A stretch of 32,420 nucleotides of DNA. It comes from Myxococcales bacterium (lineage in GTDB: Bacteria > Myxococcota_A > Bradymonadia > Bradymonadales > Bradymonadaceae). This document shows, one piece after another, positions 31,848 to 32,420 of the stretch (positions are counted from its first letter, which is position 1; every line of letters begins with the position of its first letter). The position numbers were made by a program, and so were the translations under genes. The notes beneath the pieces are model-generated. The model was not told where the DNA came from and ran no database searches. It saw only the letters and a list, made by a program, of their open reading frames with translations. The DNA is taken from contig SLPW01000514.1 in assembly GCA_007131755.1 (NCBI GenBank), forward strand, positions 1 to 32,420, given 5' to 3'.

Positions 31848-32420
31848 TCAATAACTCGACAGATCGAAGACATGGGTTGTACGCTGTCGCGTAGACACGG
31901 GCTCACAATTGCGCGTCGCCGGCTCGAAGCGCCATCGCCAAAAGACAGCCTCTGCTGCCTCGTTGAGCCCGTCCCCGGGTCCGTCGACGATTCGCACGTC
32001 CGTCACATTGCCCTCCTCGTCGATCTGCAGCAGTCCCACTACGGCACCTTCCGTACCTCTTCGGCGGGCTTGAACGGGATATTCCGCGTTGGGAGAGTGG
32101 ATGACCTTGGCCTCCGTTGGCGGACAGTCTCGGCCTTCCCCGGAATCGATCTCTCGAGGGGGTTCACGGTCCTCGCGAGTGACGATGCCATCGCCATCTC
32201 CCTCTCTATCCGACTGTGCTGCGCGGGATCTGGACTCCTCCTCCGGGGAGGCTCGATCGACCTCGGAAACTCTCAACACCTCCGGCTCTGATTCTGGCTC
32301 GGGATCAGGATCGGGCTCCGGTTCGGGCTCCGGTTCGGGCTCCGGCTCCGGCTCCGGCTCCGGTTCGGGCTCTGGCTCCGGTTCGGGTTCGGGCTCTGGT
32401 TCGGGCTCTGGTTCGGGCTC
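31848..32420 (-). CDS. TonB-type C-terminal domain protein, N-terminus outside the window
   Basis: At least 190 residues, open to the window edge. The last 80 form a TonB C-terminal (energy transducer or AgmX-like) domain: [20 protein letters not shown], then [21 protein letters not shown] and [15 protein letters not shown], with the usual G-x-V strand turns and the W-R-F/Y-x-P end. Before it is an acidic segment, then a Pro-Glu/Pro-Asp alternating linker (32283-32420) of the kind that spans the periplasm. The transmembrane anchor would lie beyond the window. A GTG at 32279 is in frame, but the Pro-Glu tract continues upstream without a stop and belongs to the protein. No ExbB/ExbD genes are visible. 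The role is force transmission to outer-membrane receptors or an envelope machine; which one is unknown. Confidence 0.85.
   Translation of the reverse strand, partial: EPEPEPEPEPEPEPEPEPEPEPEPEPEPEPEPEPEPDPDPEPESEPEVLRVSEVDRASPEEESRSRAAQSDREGDGDGIVTREDREPPREIDSGEGRDCPPTEAKVIHSPNAEYPVQARRRGTEGAVVGLLQIDEEGNVTDVRIVDGPGDGLNEAAEAVFWRWRFEPATRNCEPVSTRQRTTHVFDLSSY
32283..32420 (-). repeat. Glu-Pro codon repeat in the TonB-type linker
   Basis: Hexanucleotide-like repeat (GAGCCC and GAACCG mixtures on the minus strand) coding alternating Glu/Asp and Pro, reaching the window end. Its length can change in multiples of six bases without a frameshift, altering linker reach. Confidence 0.85.

Overview
This window reads as a stretch of chromosome from a high-GC, Gram-negative, probably marine or salt-exposed member of the Myxococcota, most likely near the Bradymonadales. 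That is inference from style, not from a marker gene. The signs are several very large, very acidic secreted lipoproteins built from CARDB, PPC and thrombospondin-3-type repeats, Asp/Pro-rich spacers after the lipobox cysteine, heavy GAC/GTC codon use, and a TonB-type protein with a long Glu-Pro linker. No rRNA, tRNA, CRISPR array, complete insertion sequence or replication origin was seen.

Layout. (1) 2-5137, minus strand: fused isobutyryl-CoA mutase IcmF, then a single-pass membrane protein of unknown function read from a TTG start with a perfect AGGAGG site; its terminator overlaps a 186-bp element with near-perfect 19-bp inverted ends. (2) 5524-12665, plus strand: a 1294-residue CARDB/PPC lipoprotein, then a tight run of a metallophosphoesterase, two distantly related DUF1444-like proteins and a DUF1285-like protein. 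(3) 12813-14477, plus: a PilZ c-di-GMP-binding protein 3 nt upstream of a CDP-alcohol phosphotransferase with a degenerate nucleotidyltransferase-like N-terminus. (4) 14574-25083, plus: a 1578-residue lipoprotein amidohydrolase with thrombospondin-3 and beta-sandwich modules; a membrane PAS-GAF-PAS-GGDEF-EAL protein whose GGDEF half is degenerate and whose EAL half looks intact; and a 668-residue lipoprotein, closed by a strong terminator.

(5) 25165-29307, minus: an apparent operon or pair of operons, in transcription order GT2 glycosyltransferase, DUF2064/TIGR04282-type transferase, Crp/Fnr-type regulator, a doubtful small ORF, folC, and a 71-residue protein that is essentially a free-standing sigma-70 region 1.1 domain. 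(6) 29554-32420: an unknown basic/acidic protein with SOS-box-like repeats upstream, a secreted DUF2914 protein, a decayed transposon (transposase fragment plus truncated ATPase with a lost Walker lysine), two kinds of tandem repeat, and the C-terminal part of a TonB-type protein running off the window.

Themes: c-di-GMP signalling (PilZ receptor and EAL phosphodiesterase), cell-surface lipoproteins, and several small conserved-unknown proteins. The most novel-looking items are the stand-alone sigma 1.1 protein, the metallophosphoesterase/DUF1444/DUF1444/DUF1285 cassette, and the PilZ-coupled CDP-alcohol phosphotransferase. None of these could be checked by database search here.
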